From: a virus
DNA length: 28,711 bases
Virus record (IMG/VR): IMGVR_UViG_3300025168_000469
Coordinates: 1-28,711 of that record
Reading direction: 5' to 3' (one strand)
The position numbers and the translations under genes were made by a program. Within the stretch, counting starts at the first letter, position 1. Each line of letters begins with the position of its first letter. The notes beneath the pieces are model-generated. The model made no database searches. It was not told where the DNA came from and saw nothing but the letters and a program-made list of their open reading frames with translations. Shown here piece after piece: positions 5,576 to 14,288 of the stretch.

Positions 5576-6378
5576 TTGTACCTCTGCACGAGGATGCGAG
5601 TCACGGTGCAGTCTGCCTTCTCACCGACGCCGACGTAGGCGTTTAGGCCGTCACCTTGGTATATGGGCGTTGAATCGTTTAGGCCTACTGCATCTCCGCC
5701 CACTGTTATAGTGCCTGAACCGCCCGGTAGCGGTGTCGGTGGCGTGGTGCCCGACGTGTCCATGATCTCGACAATTGCCCCAGACAAAACAATCGACGTG
5801 ATGACCCGCGACGTCTTGATCGCGGTGGTCGCGAGTACGCTGCTGTTTGAGGTATTTGACCTTACCCGCACATCCTCGTTGGTGCCGTCGTTGTTGTCTT
5901 TTACGTATATGCCGCGCGCTTCTCCGCCGTTGTGGCTGGCATTGTTGCCCTTGTTGACCCCTATGAACGCCTGAGAAGACCCAGCGTTAGGGTATACAAG
6001 GGACGTGATGACTACGTGAACCGCGTAAATGTACGACGACACGTCCGCGCGCGTGTAGCTGTCAAGGAGCGCGTCAATGTCCCACGCTGCTGTGACCGTG
6101 CCTGATCCGGTCCCGCCGTCGCACAATAGCCCGGTGCCGTTCGTGGCTGTGACGCTGCCGTTTGCCGACGAGAACCGCGTAACTGTCTGCGATAGCGTCG
6201 CGTCGCTGCTCTCAAATTGCAACGTCACGGTGCCGCTCGTTTGCGCGCTTGCTGTGGTCACGTCTGTGAGATCGAGGTCGACAAGGGCGGTCCACGCTCC
6301 ACCGGACGCACCGCCGCCGCCGCCGCCGCTTGCCGCGTCGGGGGTCGCCGGGAACGATGGCGCCGCGGGGTAGGCCAT
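5572..6378 (-). CDS. Tail fibre / receptor-binding candidate
   Basis: The 268-residue protein has a short N-terminal part (MAYPAAPSFPATPDAA), a glycine hinge (GGGGGGASGG) and then a long Ser/Thr/Gly-rich beta-type domain with few charges, ending YVGVGEKADCTVTRILVQRY. A short attachment region, flexible linker and beta-sandwich-like body is the common plan of phage surface and fibre proteins. It lies after the tail tip genes and before lysis, where receptor-binding proteins usually are. No catalytic residues are apparent. The start overlaps the preceding stop by one base. The call is by composition and position, so moderate. Confidence 0.55.
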   Translation of the reverse strand: MAYPAAPSFPATPDAASGGGGGGASGGAWTALVDLDLTDVTTASAQTSGTVTLQFESSDATLSQTVTRFSSANGSVTATNGTGLLCDGGTGSGTVTAAWDIDALLDSYTRADVSSYIYAVHVVITSLVYPNAGSSQAFIGVNKGNNASHNGGEARGIYVKDNNDGTNEDVRVRSNTSNSSVLATTAIKTSRVITSIVLSGAIVEIMDTSGTTPPTPLPGGSGTITVGGDAVGLNDSTPIYQGDGLNAYVGVGEKADCTVTRILVQRYK

Positions 6379-6794
6379 CAGACGCCCCCGATCGTCGGGA
6401 TCACGTAGACGTCGACCGTTCCGGCGTTGTCGCTCGACCCATCAGGCACGAGCCGGACGTAGAGCGATCGGCCGCTGTCGAGGGCCACCATACCGCCGAT
6501 CCGCGCTGTGTTTGCCTGTACTGCCTTCGCTGTGCTGACCTCTTGAAAGAGCATCGCGGCGCCTGCGGGCACGGTGCTCTGACTCTCCACGGCCTCGTGG
6601 ATGTCGGTTCGGTAATTCGTGCACGAACCGCTCACCCCGTAGGTGTGCACTTGGGTAAGCACACACGCCGCGGGTAGATGCTCGTCCACTTTGAGCTCTT
6701 CCACGGTGGTCCCGCTCGCGCTCGCAAACGTGCACCGGAGGCGGTGAAGCTGCCGCCCGGCGGCATCTACGTGGATCGTCTTCGAGACAGCCAT
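6378..6794 (-). CDS. Small tail-associated structural protein, 138 residues
   Basis: The protein is beta-rich with a hydrophobic, low-charge ending (YVRLVPDGSSDNAGTVDVYV). I recognise no family. It has a very strong ribosome site (AAGGAGG, 4 bases before ATG at 6794), unlike the coupled genes around it, so it may be made in quantity. A 39-base gap separates it from the tail tip gene and contains the CGTGATAGGAT element discussed in the findings. It is probably a minor virion protein or a fibre partner. Confidence 0.6.
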   Translation of the reverse strand: MAVSKTIHVDAAGRQLHRLRCTFASASGTTVEELKVDEHLPAACVLTQVHTYGVSGSCTNYRTDIHEAVESQSTVPAGAAMLFQEVSTAKAVQANTARIGGMVALDSGRSLYVRLVPDGSSDNAGTVDVYVIPTIGGV

Positions 6795-6833
6795 GGGGCC
6801 TCCTTGTCTGTTGACCCGATCCTATCACGCGGA

Positions 6834-8411
6834 TCAGGATTCGGGGAGCACATGCAGACGGAGCGACACCACACCCGCGGTCCAGTCGCAAGAGATCGCG
6901 GTGACCATTGCCGGGCGCAAGATCCCGCCGCTTGTGGACATGCCGATACTACGATCGATCGTGGTTTTGTCCCACAACCCCGCGTGCGAGATGTCGACCC
7001 AATCGCCCACGCACAACTGAGCCGCTGACAGGTTCACTTGCACGTCAATGACGACGCAAATCCGCGTGTGCCACGGCCCCGAACGGCGCGCGATCGACTC
7101 GTTGATCACAACCTGATTCTGGTAGACGTTGGGCCACGCCTGGATCAGTGGGCCGCCTGCGACGGTGCCGATCATGGGCCGTGTATCAGGCGCCTCGATA
7201 ATGCCGAACGAGTCCGGTAGGGACGCCCCGATGACCGTGAAATACCGCGCCTCTGCACCGTTCCCGGGGTCGTAGTTCGACCGCTGGGGCAACACGGCGA
7301 GGATGTTTGATCGGTCGAGCTTCATCGTAAAGGCGGGCGTGTGGCGCCAGTAGTCGAGCGCCGGCCGGATGCTGATCTGCCCTTGCCGTGTGCAAAGCCA
7401 CAGCCCGTATCGAGCAAGCTCCGCCTGGAGCCACTGGATCGGGGGCGTCTGCGGCGAGGTTGCCGCGGTCTGCACGATGTAGGTGCCAGACGAGATCGTG
7501 CCGTTGAGCCGTCCGGCGGTTTGGCTGAACCCGTCCACGTCGATCAGATCGGCCGGGATGCCGAGCCCCCAAGCCTTGGGGAGCGTGTCGTGTGTGCCGT
7601 TCGTGCCTGCGCCTGTGCTGGTGAGGATGCGCCGGGCCATGTCGACGGGGTGGCGATTGACCCAGCACACCTCTTGGATCTTGTCACCTGTGACGGCGCT
7701 CGATCCCGTCGTGGCGAACTGTGCCGAGGTGCTGACCCCGGTGAGGTTGTTCCCCGAGACGCCCGTGTACGTGACGATGTAGGGCTCTCCGCTTGTCGGT
7801 GTCACGAGCACCGCGCCGTCCTGCCCGGTCTCGCGCTCCATCTGCGGGGACGATGTGAGCTGGATCGTCGTGTGCGTGCCAAAATTGAAATTTGCCGCCA
7901 GTGTGCCCGTGTGCGGGCTGTCGACTGTGCAATCGGGGAAAAGTCCGGCGTCCTGATTCGTCGTGACCGCTACCAGCGCCTCGGGCCGGCTGATGATCAG
8001 CGCCAGCGGCCCCCAGCCTGACACGATGCTTTGCGGCCCGACGCCCGACACGTCGCGCGCCTGCCCCACGATGATCCGCTCTGCCATGCCGACGCCGAAA
8101 AGACGCAAGTAAATCTCACACGCCGCGCCCCGGGGGAGCGATTGCACAGCCCACTCCCCAGCCTCGATGCCTGCGAGGGCGGTTCTCCACTGCGACTGAC
8201 TCACCGCAAAGCTGGGGATCGATAGCGACTGTGACGACAGCGAGAGCGGCGCCCCTGGTGACAGCGCGATCAACCCGTGCGACCCCTGATCGGAGCGCGC
8301 GTAGTCGCTCGGGATGCCGGGGACAAGCGTAAACGCGGGCATCTTGCGCATGGTGTAGGCGCACGAATTCGACCCGCCGAGCGCCGCAATGAAAGCCGCC
8401 GCCCACCCCAT
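6834..8411 (-). CDS. Tail tip / baseplate hub candidate
   Basis: This 525-residue protein starts MGWAAAFIAALGGSNSCAYT and is otherwise a soluble, beta-rich protein with long Thr/Ser/Gly stretches (EPYIVTYTGVSGNNLTGVST). The middle contains NRHPVDMARRILTSTG and WLQAELARYGLWLCTRQGQI, reminiscent of the hub domain arrangement of tail-tip proteins, but I cannot name a family. It is the second gene after the tape measure, the usual position of the tail-associated hub or lysin-bearing protein. No peptidase motif is seen. The ATG at 8411 overlaps the previous stop (ATGA); the longer upstream frame is rejected for that reason. Confidence 0.55.
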   Translation of the reverse strand: MGWAAAFIAALGGSNSCAYTMRKMPAFTLVPGIPSDYARSDQGSHGLIALSPGAPLSLSSQSLSIPSFAVSQSQWRTALAGIEAGEWAVQSLPRGAACEIYLRLFGVGMAERIIVGQARDVSGVGPQSIVSGWGPLALIISRPEALVAVTTNQDAGLFPDCTVDSPHTGTLAANFNFGTHTTIQLTSSPQMERETGQDGAVLVTPTSGEPYIVTYTGVSGNNLTGVSTSAQFATTGSSAVTGDKIQEVCWVNRHPVDMARRILTSTGAGTNGTHDTLPKAWGLGIPADLIDVDGFSQTAGRLNGTISSGTYIVQTAATSPQTPPIQWLQAELARYGLWLCTRQGQISIRPALDYWRHTPAFTMKLDRSNILAVLPQRSNYDPGNGAEARYFTVIGASLPDSFGIIEAPDTRPMIGTVAGGPLIQAWPNVYQNQVVINESIARRSGPWHTRICVVIDVQVNLSAAQLCVGDWVDISHAGLWDKTTIDRSIGMSTSGGILRPAMVTAISCDWTAGVVSLRLHVLPES

Positions 8412-9184
8412 CAGTATCCTCGCCCGAGCTGAGAGAATCGATCGATCACGGTTCGCGCCTGTCCAGTCGCACCGGTCAACGCCTCGCCCGATGCACCCAG
8501 CGCCCACGCTTCGGCCATGTCCTCGCGCAATTCGAGGCGCAGATCGAACGTCTGCCCTCTGGATGATGACGTGATGATCGGCGTTTCGAGCTGGTCCTCT
8601 GGCATCTTCAGGTGTGGGTAAAACGTCCGACGCCTGATCAAGATGCTTCCCGGGTGATCGTACCGGAGCGTCCGCGAGAGCTGGACCAAAAACGTCGAGC
8701 CGATCGCCGTGATGCTCTGGATCTTGTGGACCTCTCGCGCCCCGCCCGGGCTTGGAGACTGGATCACGACCTCATCACCCGAGATGAGAGACGCCGCGGC
8801 ATCCCACGGGGCGTATTTGTTCGCCGGGATCCCGATGACATCCACACCGCGAGACGCGCCCGCGACAGTGTACGAGCCAAACGCGGCCCGGCTACCGACT
8901 GCGACGCCGATCGAGTAGCCCGCCAGAAGGTGCGACTGAAGCGACCGCAGCCCACGGATCGCGATGGCCTCGGCCGTGACACTCGGTCGGAGGTGCTGAC
9001 GAATGAACACGACCCGCCGCCAGTCCCCGTATAGCTGCCGAGACATCCCGCCCGCGACCGTCTCCGACGTTGCCGCGATGACCTCTGGATCTTCGTCTTG
9101 TAGGTCGGTGATGAAATTCGGGATCGTGATGGTTTCGAGGTTCCCGATGCCCATCGGGTAGAAGCTGATCGTGGTTTCGCTCAT
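8411..9184 (-). CDS. Distal tail protein candidate
   Basis: The 257-residue protein is soluble, starts MSETTISFYPMGIGNLETIT and has strand-rich segments (GGAREVHKIQSITAIGSTFL). It comes directly after the tape measure gene, where siphoviruses encode the distal tail (Dit) protein that begins the baseplate. The C-terminal part (FDLRLELREDMAEAWALGAS) is helical. No specific motif confirms the family. Start and stop both overlap neighbours by 4 bases. Confidence 0.5.
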   Translation of the reverse strand: MSETTISFYPMGIGNLETITIPNFITDLQDEDPEVIAATSETVAGGMSRQLYGDWRRVVFIRQHLRPSVTAEAIAIRGLRSLQSHLLAGYSIGVAVGSRAAFGSYTVAGASRGVDVIGIPANKYAPWDAAASLISGDEVVIQSPSPGGAREVHKIQSITAIGSTFLVQLSRTLRYDHPGSILIRRRTFYPHLKMPEDQLETPIITSSSRGQTFDLRLELREDMAEAWALGASGEALTGATGQARTVIDRFSQLGRGY

Positions 9185-11442
9185 GTCGCCGGCCTGATCG
9201 TCGTAGAGGATGCCCGGCCATACGTCCCATACTGGGCGTCATACTGTCGGGCGAGGTCGTCGAACGGGTTGGAACGCACGACACCGCGACCGCGGCGGGG
9301 GCGAGTGCTCATGCTGGCGAGGCGGTCTGATTCTCGCGCGACTGATCGCTGACCATCGGTAGCGGTGCGGGCGGAGCTTGCGGTGCGGGCGGAGCTTGCG
9401 GTGCGGGCGGAGCTTTTGGATTCACCTGTGGCATTTTCAATAATGTCTTGCGTCATTGCTCCAACAGCAGCGCCACCGCCTGCGCCTGCTGCTGCTCCCA
9501 AGGGACCGCCCACAAGGAAGCCGACGCCCGCGCCAAGGAATGCGCCGATTCGTGCTCCTCGGTTTTCCTCGTCGCCTTTGAAAATACTGCGCAAAACCTC
9601 GCCAAGTGCTTTGGCAATCGAGATCGGGAGGTCTACCAACAGAGCTTTGAATAGTTCAGGAGCCGCTTCGATCAACGCCGGGACCAATTTTTGAACCAGC
9701 GAAATTCCGAGCCCGGGTAAAACCTTGCCGATCAACTCCGGTAAAATTTCAATCGCAGTGAGCAAGCCTTTTTCTAAACCTTTCAGAGCGTCTTTGATCC
9801 CCTTGATCCCTTGGTCGCCGATGAACTGGAGCCCCGACACGGCCGCGCCTGCGACGCCCAGACCAGCCATGCCCGCGGCACCGGCTACGGAAGAGATCGC
9901 CCCGCCTGCATCGCCTGAGAGCACTTGACCTGCGACGCCGATCCCGGTCTGTGCGCCTTCGAGACGTTCGGCTCTTGTGAGCGCGTCGATCTCTGCCTGA
10001 CTGAGCCCGCTTGGGTCGCCTGCCCGGCCGACGAGAGTAGGCCCGCCGGCCGCCGCTGCCGCGATTGCGGCGAGGTCGGAGCGGTCTCGGGGGTCGACTG
10101 TCGGCACAATTTGCCGGCCGGGTGTTTTGCCGTCGTCGATCGGCTCGTCGGGTGTGGTTTTCTTTTTTGCTGGCGTCTCAATTGCGGCTCTCAATTCTCG
10201 AAGCCTGCGAACCTCTGTAGTACCAGTTACCAAACCACCCTGAAGGCCCATCACTCCCGCTGTGGCAACGCCCTCCAGTAGCGGCCCGGTGACAGCGGTG
10301 ACCGTCGCGCCAACGGCTTCTGTAGCTGAATTTTTCAACTGATCTAAAGCGTCTGAAATTGTCAGCACACCGCCGCTAAAGTCTCCACTTTTGATTTGCT
10401 CAAGCGCTGCGAGTAAAGTTTCTAAAGAGCCAAGCAGACTTTTAAAAGGGGATTGAATTCTACGATTGGCGTTTTGCATTCCGACCGCGAAGCCGGTAAC
10501 CGCGCCCTTTGCAAAGTTAAAACTGAGAATAATAATTTCAGTTAGGTCGATCAGAGCGTCAGCGCCTCCGATCATGTCGAAGATTTCCGCTTTTAAACCG
10601 TCCATGACGACGCCAAGCTCTGCTGAGGCGCGCTGCCACTTACCCGCCTCTGCGGCTGCTTTTGGCCCGACGCCGACGCCAAATTCCTTTGCGAGAGCCA
10701 CGAAAGATTCCAGCTCGGTGCCGCTGAGAGCCTGCATCAGCTTTGCGCCTGACCTGCCCAGCGTCTCCATAGCGAGCGAGGATCGAAGCGCGCCCGACTC
10801 CATGCCGTTCAGCGCGGCGAGCGTGTCGCGCAGAACCGCGTCCCCGTCCCTGAGATCGCCGTTTACGTCGACAACCTTGACGCCGAGCTTTTCGAACGCG
10901 TCTGCGGTAGCGTTTCCGCCGTCGGCCGCCGCCGTGACACGTCGCCCGAACTGATCAAGGCTCGAAGTCAGCGCCGAAAACGACAGGCCCGAGCCCTCTG
11001 CGGCGAGGCGGAGCCCTTCGAGCGTGTCGGCCGCAATGCCCGATCGGGTCGATGCGTCTGTGATGTCATTCCGCAGATCGGCGATCTCTTGCCCCATCTG
11101 ATGAAACGCGCGTCCCGCGGCCGTCACAGCGCCCAGGAGCATTCCAGCGCTCAAACCACCTACCAGCCCGCCGACGCCCGCGGTAAGCCCTGACACCGCC
11201 CCCATGGCTCCGCGTAGTCCCGTCGCCATGCCCCGCAGCCCACCGCCCGCGGTTTTGCTCTTGCGGCCCATGGTCGTAAGCTGTCGGCCTGTCTGTGCGC
11301 TTTCATCTCCGAGGTTGTCGACCGCGCGGCTGGTTTGCTTCGTCTGGTTTTCGAGCTTCTGCGATCCGGCGACAGCCGACCGCGTGCCGGTTTTGGTGCG
11401 GTCGGTCAACCGGATCAGGTATTCGACGGTGCCGTCTGCCAT
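9181..11442 (-). CDS. Tape measure protein
   Basis: At 753 residues this is the longest protein of the window. It fits the tail length tape measure class: charged helical N terminus (TKTGTRSAVAGSQKLENQ), glycine/alanine-rich hydrophobic segments at about 80-110, 540-570 and 640-680, and long heptad-like helices between them. In long-tailed phages about 0.15 nm of tail corresponds to each residue, which predicts a tail near 110 nm. It follows the tail chaperone pair and precedes the distal tail gene, the canonical order. Near the C terminus a SSARTA motif repeats three times. The ATG at 11442 has GGGAG 8 bases upstream. Confidence 0.9.
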   Translation of the reverse strand: MADGTVEYLIRLTDRTKTGTRSAVAGSQKLENQTKQTSRAVDNLGDESAQTGRQLTTMGRKSKTAGGGLRGMATGLRGAMGAVSGLTAGVGGLVGGLSAGMLLGAVTAAGRAFHQMGQEIADLRNDITDASTRSGIAADTLEGLRLAAEGSGLSFSALTSSLDQFGRRVTAAADGGNATADAFEKLGVKVVDVNGDLRDGDAVLRDTLAALNGMESGALRSSLAMETLGRSGAKLMQALSGTELESFVALAKEFGVGVGPKAAAEAGKWQRASAELGVVMDGLKAEIFDMIGGADALIDLTEIIILSFNFAKGAVTGFAVGMQNANRRIQSPFKSLLGSLETLLAALEQIKSGDFSGGVLTISDALDQLKNSATEAVGATVTAVTGPLLEGVATAGVMGLQGGLVTGTTEVRRLRELRAAIETPAKKKTTPDEPIDDGKTPGRQIVPTVDPRDRSDLAAIAAAAAGGPTLVGRAGDPSGLSQAEIDALTRAERLEGAQTGIGVAGQVLSGDAGGAISSVAGAAGMAGLGVAGAAVSGLQFIGDQGIKGIKDALKGLEKGLLTAIEILPELIGKVLPGLGISLVQKLVPALIEAAPELFKALLVDLPISIAKALGEVLRSIFKGDEENRGARIGAFLGAGVGFLVGGPLGAAAGAGGGAAVGAMTQDIIENATGESKSSARTASSARTASSARTATDGQRSVARESDRLASMSTRPRRGRGVVRSNPFDDLARQYDAQYGTYGRASSTTIRPAT
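9362..9415 (-). repeat. Three 18-base tandem repeats in the tape measure gene
   Basis: Three identical 18-base units encode six residues each (SSARTA-type) close to the C terminus of the tape measure protein. They are perfect copies, suggesting recent expansion by slippage. Confidence 0.9.
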
Positions 11443-11446
11443 CTCA

Positions 11447-11656
11447 TCAGCTCCCGGGGGCGGGCATCACCCACATCACACTATCACCGTTGCGGTTGAG
11501 CCATTGCCGCTGGGTCTCAACCGCCGCGCCTGCGCACAACCGCGACACGAGCAGATCGAGCCACAGCGACAGAAGCGGTGGATCATCCAGCTTCGCGATC
11601 CATCGCCCCGGGGTCGTCCCGTAGCGCCTCGCCATCTCGTCGAGCGAGTGCAACAA
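11447..11656 (-). CDS. Tail assembly chaperone, downstream frame
   Basis: This frame overlaps the preceding chaperone gene by 74 bases and ends 5 bases before the tape measure start region. It encodes MARRYGTTPGRWIAKLDDPP and a hydrophobic C-terminal half (LLSLWLDLLVSRLCAGAAVE). In long-tailed phages the second chaperone is usually made as a frameshifted extension of the first. Here the frames differ by +1 and the overlap contains CCCCGGGGCGA (11613-11603), where a glycine tRNA on GGG could slip forward to another GGG. It may instead begin at the ATG at 11635 or TTG at 11656. Position makes the role likely; the mode of expression is inferred. Confidence 0.65.
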   Translation of the reverse strand: MLHSLDEMARRYGTTPGRWIAKLDDPPLLSLWLDLLVSRLCAGAAVETQRQWLNRNGDSVMWVMPAPGS

Positions 11657-12077
11657 CCTCGGATCGGCGGCGAAATCGTACCGCCCGCGCCGCTGCCTCC
11701 GCGTATGTTCGGATCCCGACGCCTGCGATCTCTCCGACTTCTTGCAACGGGAGACGACCCACCCACAACCGGCGCGCGGCGGTGTCCTCGTCTGCCTCAG
11801 ACAGCACGAACCGCACCGCCTCCGGTTCCCCGCCCGGCTGTCGGATGTGTCGCACTGTCAGACATGCCAGGATCTGCATGTTCTCCAGATCGGCCTTGAC
11901 CGGTTCCCGGGCGGGCTTGTCGGTGCCGTCGATGCCTGCGACAAGACCGAAAAGCGTCGCCGCGTGGCTGTCGAAATCGCCCGGCCCAAGCGGCACGCAG
12001 CCGAAATCGAACCGCTGACCGAGACCCGCGGTCTCAACCCAGACCGGAGCGGCGAGCGCCTGGAGGTCGATCGCCAT
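11583..12077 (-). CDS. Tail assembly chaperone, first frame
   Basis: The 164-residue soluble protein lies between the tail tube and tape measure genes, where siphoviruses encode the gpG-type chaperone that binds the tape measure. It has an acidic, helical middle (PVKADLENMQILACLTVRHI; VLSEADEDTAARRLW) and a basic helical end (AARAVRFRRRSEVVALARRD). No sequence family is recognised, which is normal for this fast-evolving class. Its ATG overlaps the tail tube stop by one base. The 3' end overlaps the next frame extensively, supporting a frameshift pair. Confidence 0.65.
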   Translation of the reverse strand: MAIDLQALAAPVWVETAGLGQRFDFGCVPLGPGDFDSHAATLFGLVAGIDGTDKPAREPVKADLENMQILACLTVRHIRQPGGEPEAVRFVLSEADEDTAARRLWVGRLPLQEVGEIAGVGIRTYAEAAARAVRFRRRSEVVALARRDGEALRDDPGAMDREAG

Positions 12078-13045
12078 CAGGAAGCCAGCGCGGACGAGTC
12101 GTCATTGACCACCACGAACTGGACGGGGGGATCGGTGCCGTCGTCGCGTGGCTCGAAGATCGCGCTCTCCTCGTTGAGCCCGACACTCTGAGCCGCGATG
12201 GTCACAGCCTCGGGGATCTGAGCGTTGAAGATATTGATCCGGAACTGATCGGTACCGTCTGTGAACGTGATGTCACCGTCGCTCTCGGTGCCGGCGGTCT
12301 GTGCGTCGGGCCAATTGTCGTTGGTTTTGTACCGGGTCACGGTCATTCTGGCGTTTCGGATCCCGGTGACAGCCGAGCCGGTGAGGCTGGACGCGCCGAA
12401 CCCGCGCAACCCCTCGACAGCGTTCTCCAAATCAAGCGAAAGCGAGCGCGGGGTGTAGTCCACCGAATTCCACGCAAACCGGTTTGCCTGATGGTAGATC
12501 ACGGGGTTTTCGTGTGCCGACAGGCTCGGAGTCGGGGCGGCACCTGGGGTGCTGCTCATGGCGACGAAATTCATGCTTAGACGCATGAGTCCGGGGGTCT
12601 GTGCTGACAGCGTGGCCGATGTGATCCGCGCGCCTGCGATGACGTCCCCGCGCTGGAGCGCGCCCGATGTGCTGAGCGTGTCCCGAGCTGATCGCAGGGT
12701 GATCGATGGAGGCTCGGCGCCCGGGTTCAAGACGTGGGTGTACGGGCCGGATCCGGTGGTCGACCATGTGCCGCCGATGCACGCCTGTAGGAAGGACGTC
12801 AACGCGCCGCCCTCGTAGTAGCAGATAATCTCGAAAGAGCCCGTAACCTCGACCTGTTCGAGATACCGCGCCTTCAGGTAGGACGTGCCGCCGAGGCTGA
12901 GATCGTCGATCCGTTGACGGGTACTCTGGACGGTGAGGGAGAGCGAGGCGAGACGCGCCCACAGTGCCGCCGCTACAGCGGTCCCCTCTGTGGATTCGAA
13001 TCCGATCCCCATTGCGGCGTTTCTGCCGAGCTGAACGGTGGCCAT
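12077..13045 (-). CDS. Major tail tube protein
   Basis: The 322-residue protein opens MATVQLGRNAAMGIGFESTE and has the features of tail tube subunits: the N-terminal segment, then alternating strands (YLEQVEVTGSFEIICYYEGG; TSATLSAQTPGLMRLSMNFV) and a central RSLSLDLENAVEGLRGFGA region typical of the tube fold, where a long inserted strand pair defines the tube wall. It ends with a negatively charged tail. The ATG at 13045 follows GGGGAGA, a strong ribosome site in keeping with high expression. Gene order (terminator, this gene, chaperones, tape measure) supports the call well. Confidence 0.82.
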   Translation of the reverse strand: MATVQLGRNAAMGIGFESTEGTAVAAALWARLASLSLTVQSTRQRIDDLSLGGTSYLKARYLEQVEVTGSFEIICYYEGGALTSFLQACIGGTWSTTGSGPYTHVLNPGAEPPSITLRSARDTLSTSGALQRGDVIAGARITSATLSAQTPGLMRLSMNFVAMSSTPGAAPTPSLSAHENPVIYHQANRFAWNSVDYTPRSLSLDLENAVEGLRGFGASSLTGSAVTGIRNARMTVTRYKTNDNWPDAQTAGTESDGDITFTDGTDQFRINIFNAQIPEAVTIAAQSVGLNEESAIFEPRDDGTDPPVQFVVVNDDSSALAS

Positions 13046-13046
13046 T

Positions 13047-13814
13047 TCAAGTCTCCCCTGCGGTGTGTGCGATGCGGAGCGCCGGGAAAATCAAGACGCG
13101 CGCGTATGATGTAGTCACAGTAATTTCGTCGGTGTAGGTCGCCGTGTCAACGGAACCGGTGATCCACATGTAGACAATCGTCCGGCCGTCGTATTCGCTC
13201 ATTCGAGTATTTGCGGGCACGTTGCCCGAATTGTAGGCGCTGCCGTCGTTGCGTGTGGCGACATTGACGATCGCGACGGTTTCGAGGTCTGCGGAGCCGT
13301 TCAGCGGGATCGCCTGCTTTTTGAGATGAGCCGACACGTCGAACCCGATCCAGCCTGCCTGACCCGGTGGCCACGCGTAGCGCGTGCGAGGCACATCCTC
13401 GCCCACGGGCGGTGCTTCGGCCTGAACGATGACAGCACCGGGCGCGGGCTTGCAAGCCAGCACAGTCCCGATCTTGGGGCCTGAGACGGTGAAGCTCGAC
13501 GCGGTATCGGTGGGGCTGCTCTGCCCCCAGTAGATGTAGGCGATGACGGTCCCGTCTGCGCTGTCGGGTGTCCAGTCGTTGATCTCAATGATTGCTGACC
13601 GGGCGGCGTGATCGAACGTGTCCCGGGCGAACGTCAGCGCGGTCACACCGTCGGAGTCGGTGATCTTGATGTCGTGACCATTCGTCTGGACGTTTGACCA
13701 GAATGCGCCCCAGTCGCTCGGAATGGTGACTGCTACGTCAATCGTCGACGCGCCGCCGATGTTATTGACGGTGATCGGCGCCCGGTAGAGGCTGTTTGCT
13801 GAAAACCACGACAT
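13047..13814 (-). CDS. DUF2341-like domain protein in the head-tail module
   Basis: The 255-residue protein begins YRAPITVNNIGGASTIDVAV and continues NGHDIKITDSDGV, EINDWTPD and VIAYIYWGQ. This matches the signature of DUF2341, a beta-sandwich domain known mainly from large secreted or surface proteins (YR.PI...N, DIRVT..DG, I.YYGN). The second half (about 115-255) is also beta-rich but unrecognised. Its place between tail terminator and tail tube genes implies a virion component, perhaps a tail decoration that contacts the cell or environment. The ribosome site is GAGG. Family match is by eye. Confidence 0.6.
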   Translation of the reverse strand: MSWFSANSLYRAPITVNNIGGASTIDVAVTIPSDWGAFWSNVQTNGHDIKITDSDGVTALTFARDTFDHAARSAIIEINDWTPDSADGTVIAYIYWGQSSPTDTASSFTVSGPKIGTVLACKPAPGAVIVQAEAPPVGEDVPRTRYAWPPGQAGWIGFDVSAHLKKQAIPLNGSADLETVAIVNVATRNDGSAYNSGNVPANTRMSEYDGRTIVYMWITGSVDTATYTDEITVTTSYARVLIFPALRIAHTAGET

Positions 13815-13817
13815 GAT

Positions 13818-14288
13818 CTATGTCCTCGACCAGAATAGTTCGACCGTCATGGCTACGTAAGCATCGCGGGATCGGCCGTCGACCTCGGGACCGGTGACGA
13901 TCTCCGTGGAGACTGTCAGATCGTGAACCGCAGCCGCGCCGAGGTTGCGCGCACCGTGAAGGGCAAGCACGATATCGGCCTCCAAATTGTTGGCCGCCGT
14001 GACCGCAGCCGCGGGCGATGCCCCGCCCGTGACGACTCCCAAAAGATCGATCGTCAACGTCTGCCCATACTGCGAGAGATCGGAGCCCGCGCCCCCTCGG
14101 ATGTCTTGGCGCGGCCCCAAGTAGTAAGCCACGTACGGGCGCACCCGGGACAACGGAGGACCAGCCAAGTCGAGCTGCTCTACCTGCCCCGTTCCGCTGA
14201 GATCGTAGGTGAAAGACCCCGATCCATTGATCGCAGACAGTACCCCGTCGAGCGCCGTCGCGATTGTGTTCCGGTTGACGGTGGTCAT
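13818..14288 (-). CDS. Tail terminator (minor tail U-like)
   Basis: The 156-residue protein has the size and layout of tail terminators: an N-terminal helix (TIATALDGVLSAINGSG), strands with RVRPYVAYYLGP and QTLTIDLLGVV, a helix (AAVTAANNLEADIVLALHG) and a final strand VAMTVELFWSRT, the last matching the common 'v...v.y..' ending of this family. It should form a ring that stops tail growth and joins the head. A strong GGAGG ribosome site precedes the ATG at 14288, and the start overlaps the upstream stop by 4 bases. Order after the gp10-like gene is canonical. Confidence 0.65.
   Translation of the reverse strand: MTTVNRNTIATALDGVLSAINGSGSFTYDLSGTGQVEQLDLAGPPLSRVRPYVAYYLGPRQDIRGGAGSDLSQYGQTLTIDLLGVVTGGASPAAAVTAANNLEADIVLALHGARNLGAAAVHDLTVSTEIVTGPEVDGRSRDAYVAMTVELFWSRT

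Noticed and set aside
9362-9415. Possible CRISPR-like repeat array
   Set aside because: The units are adjacent without spacers and lie in frame in the tape measure gene; simple tandem repeat.
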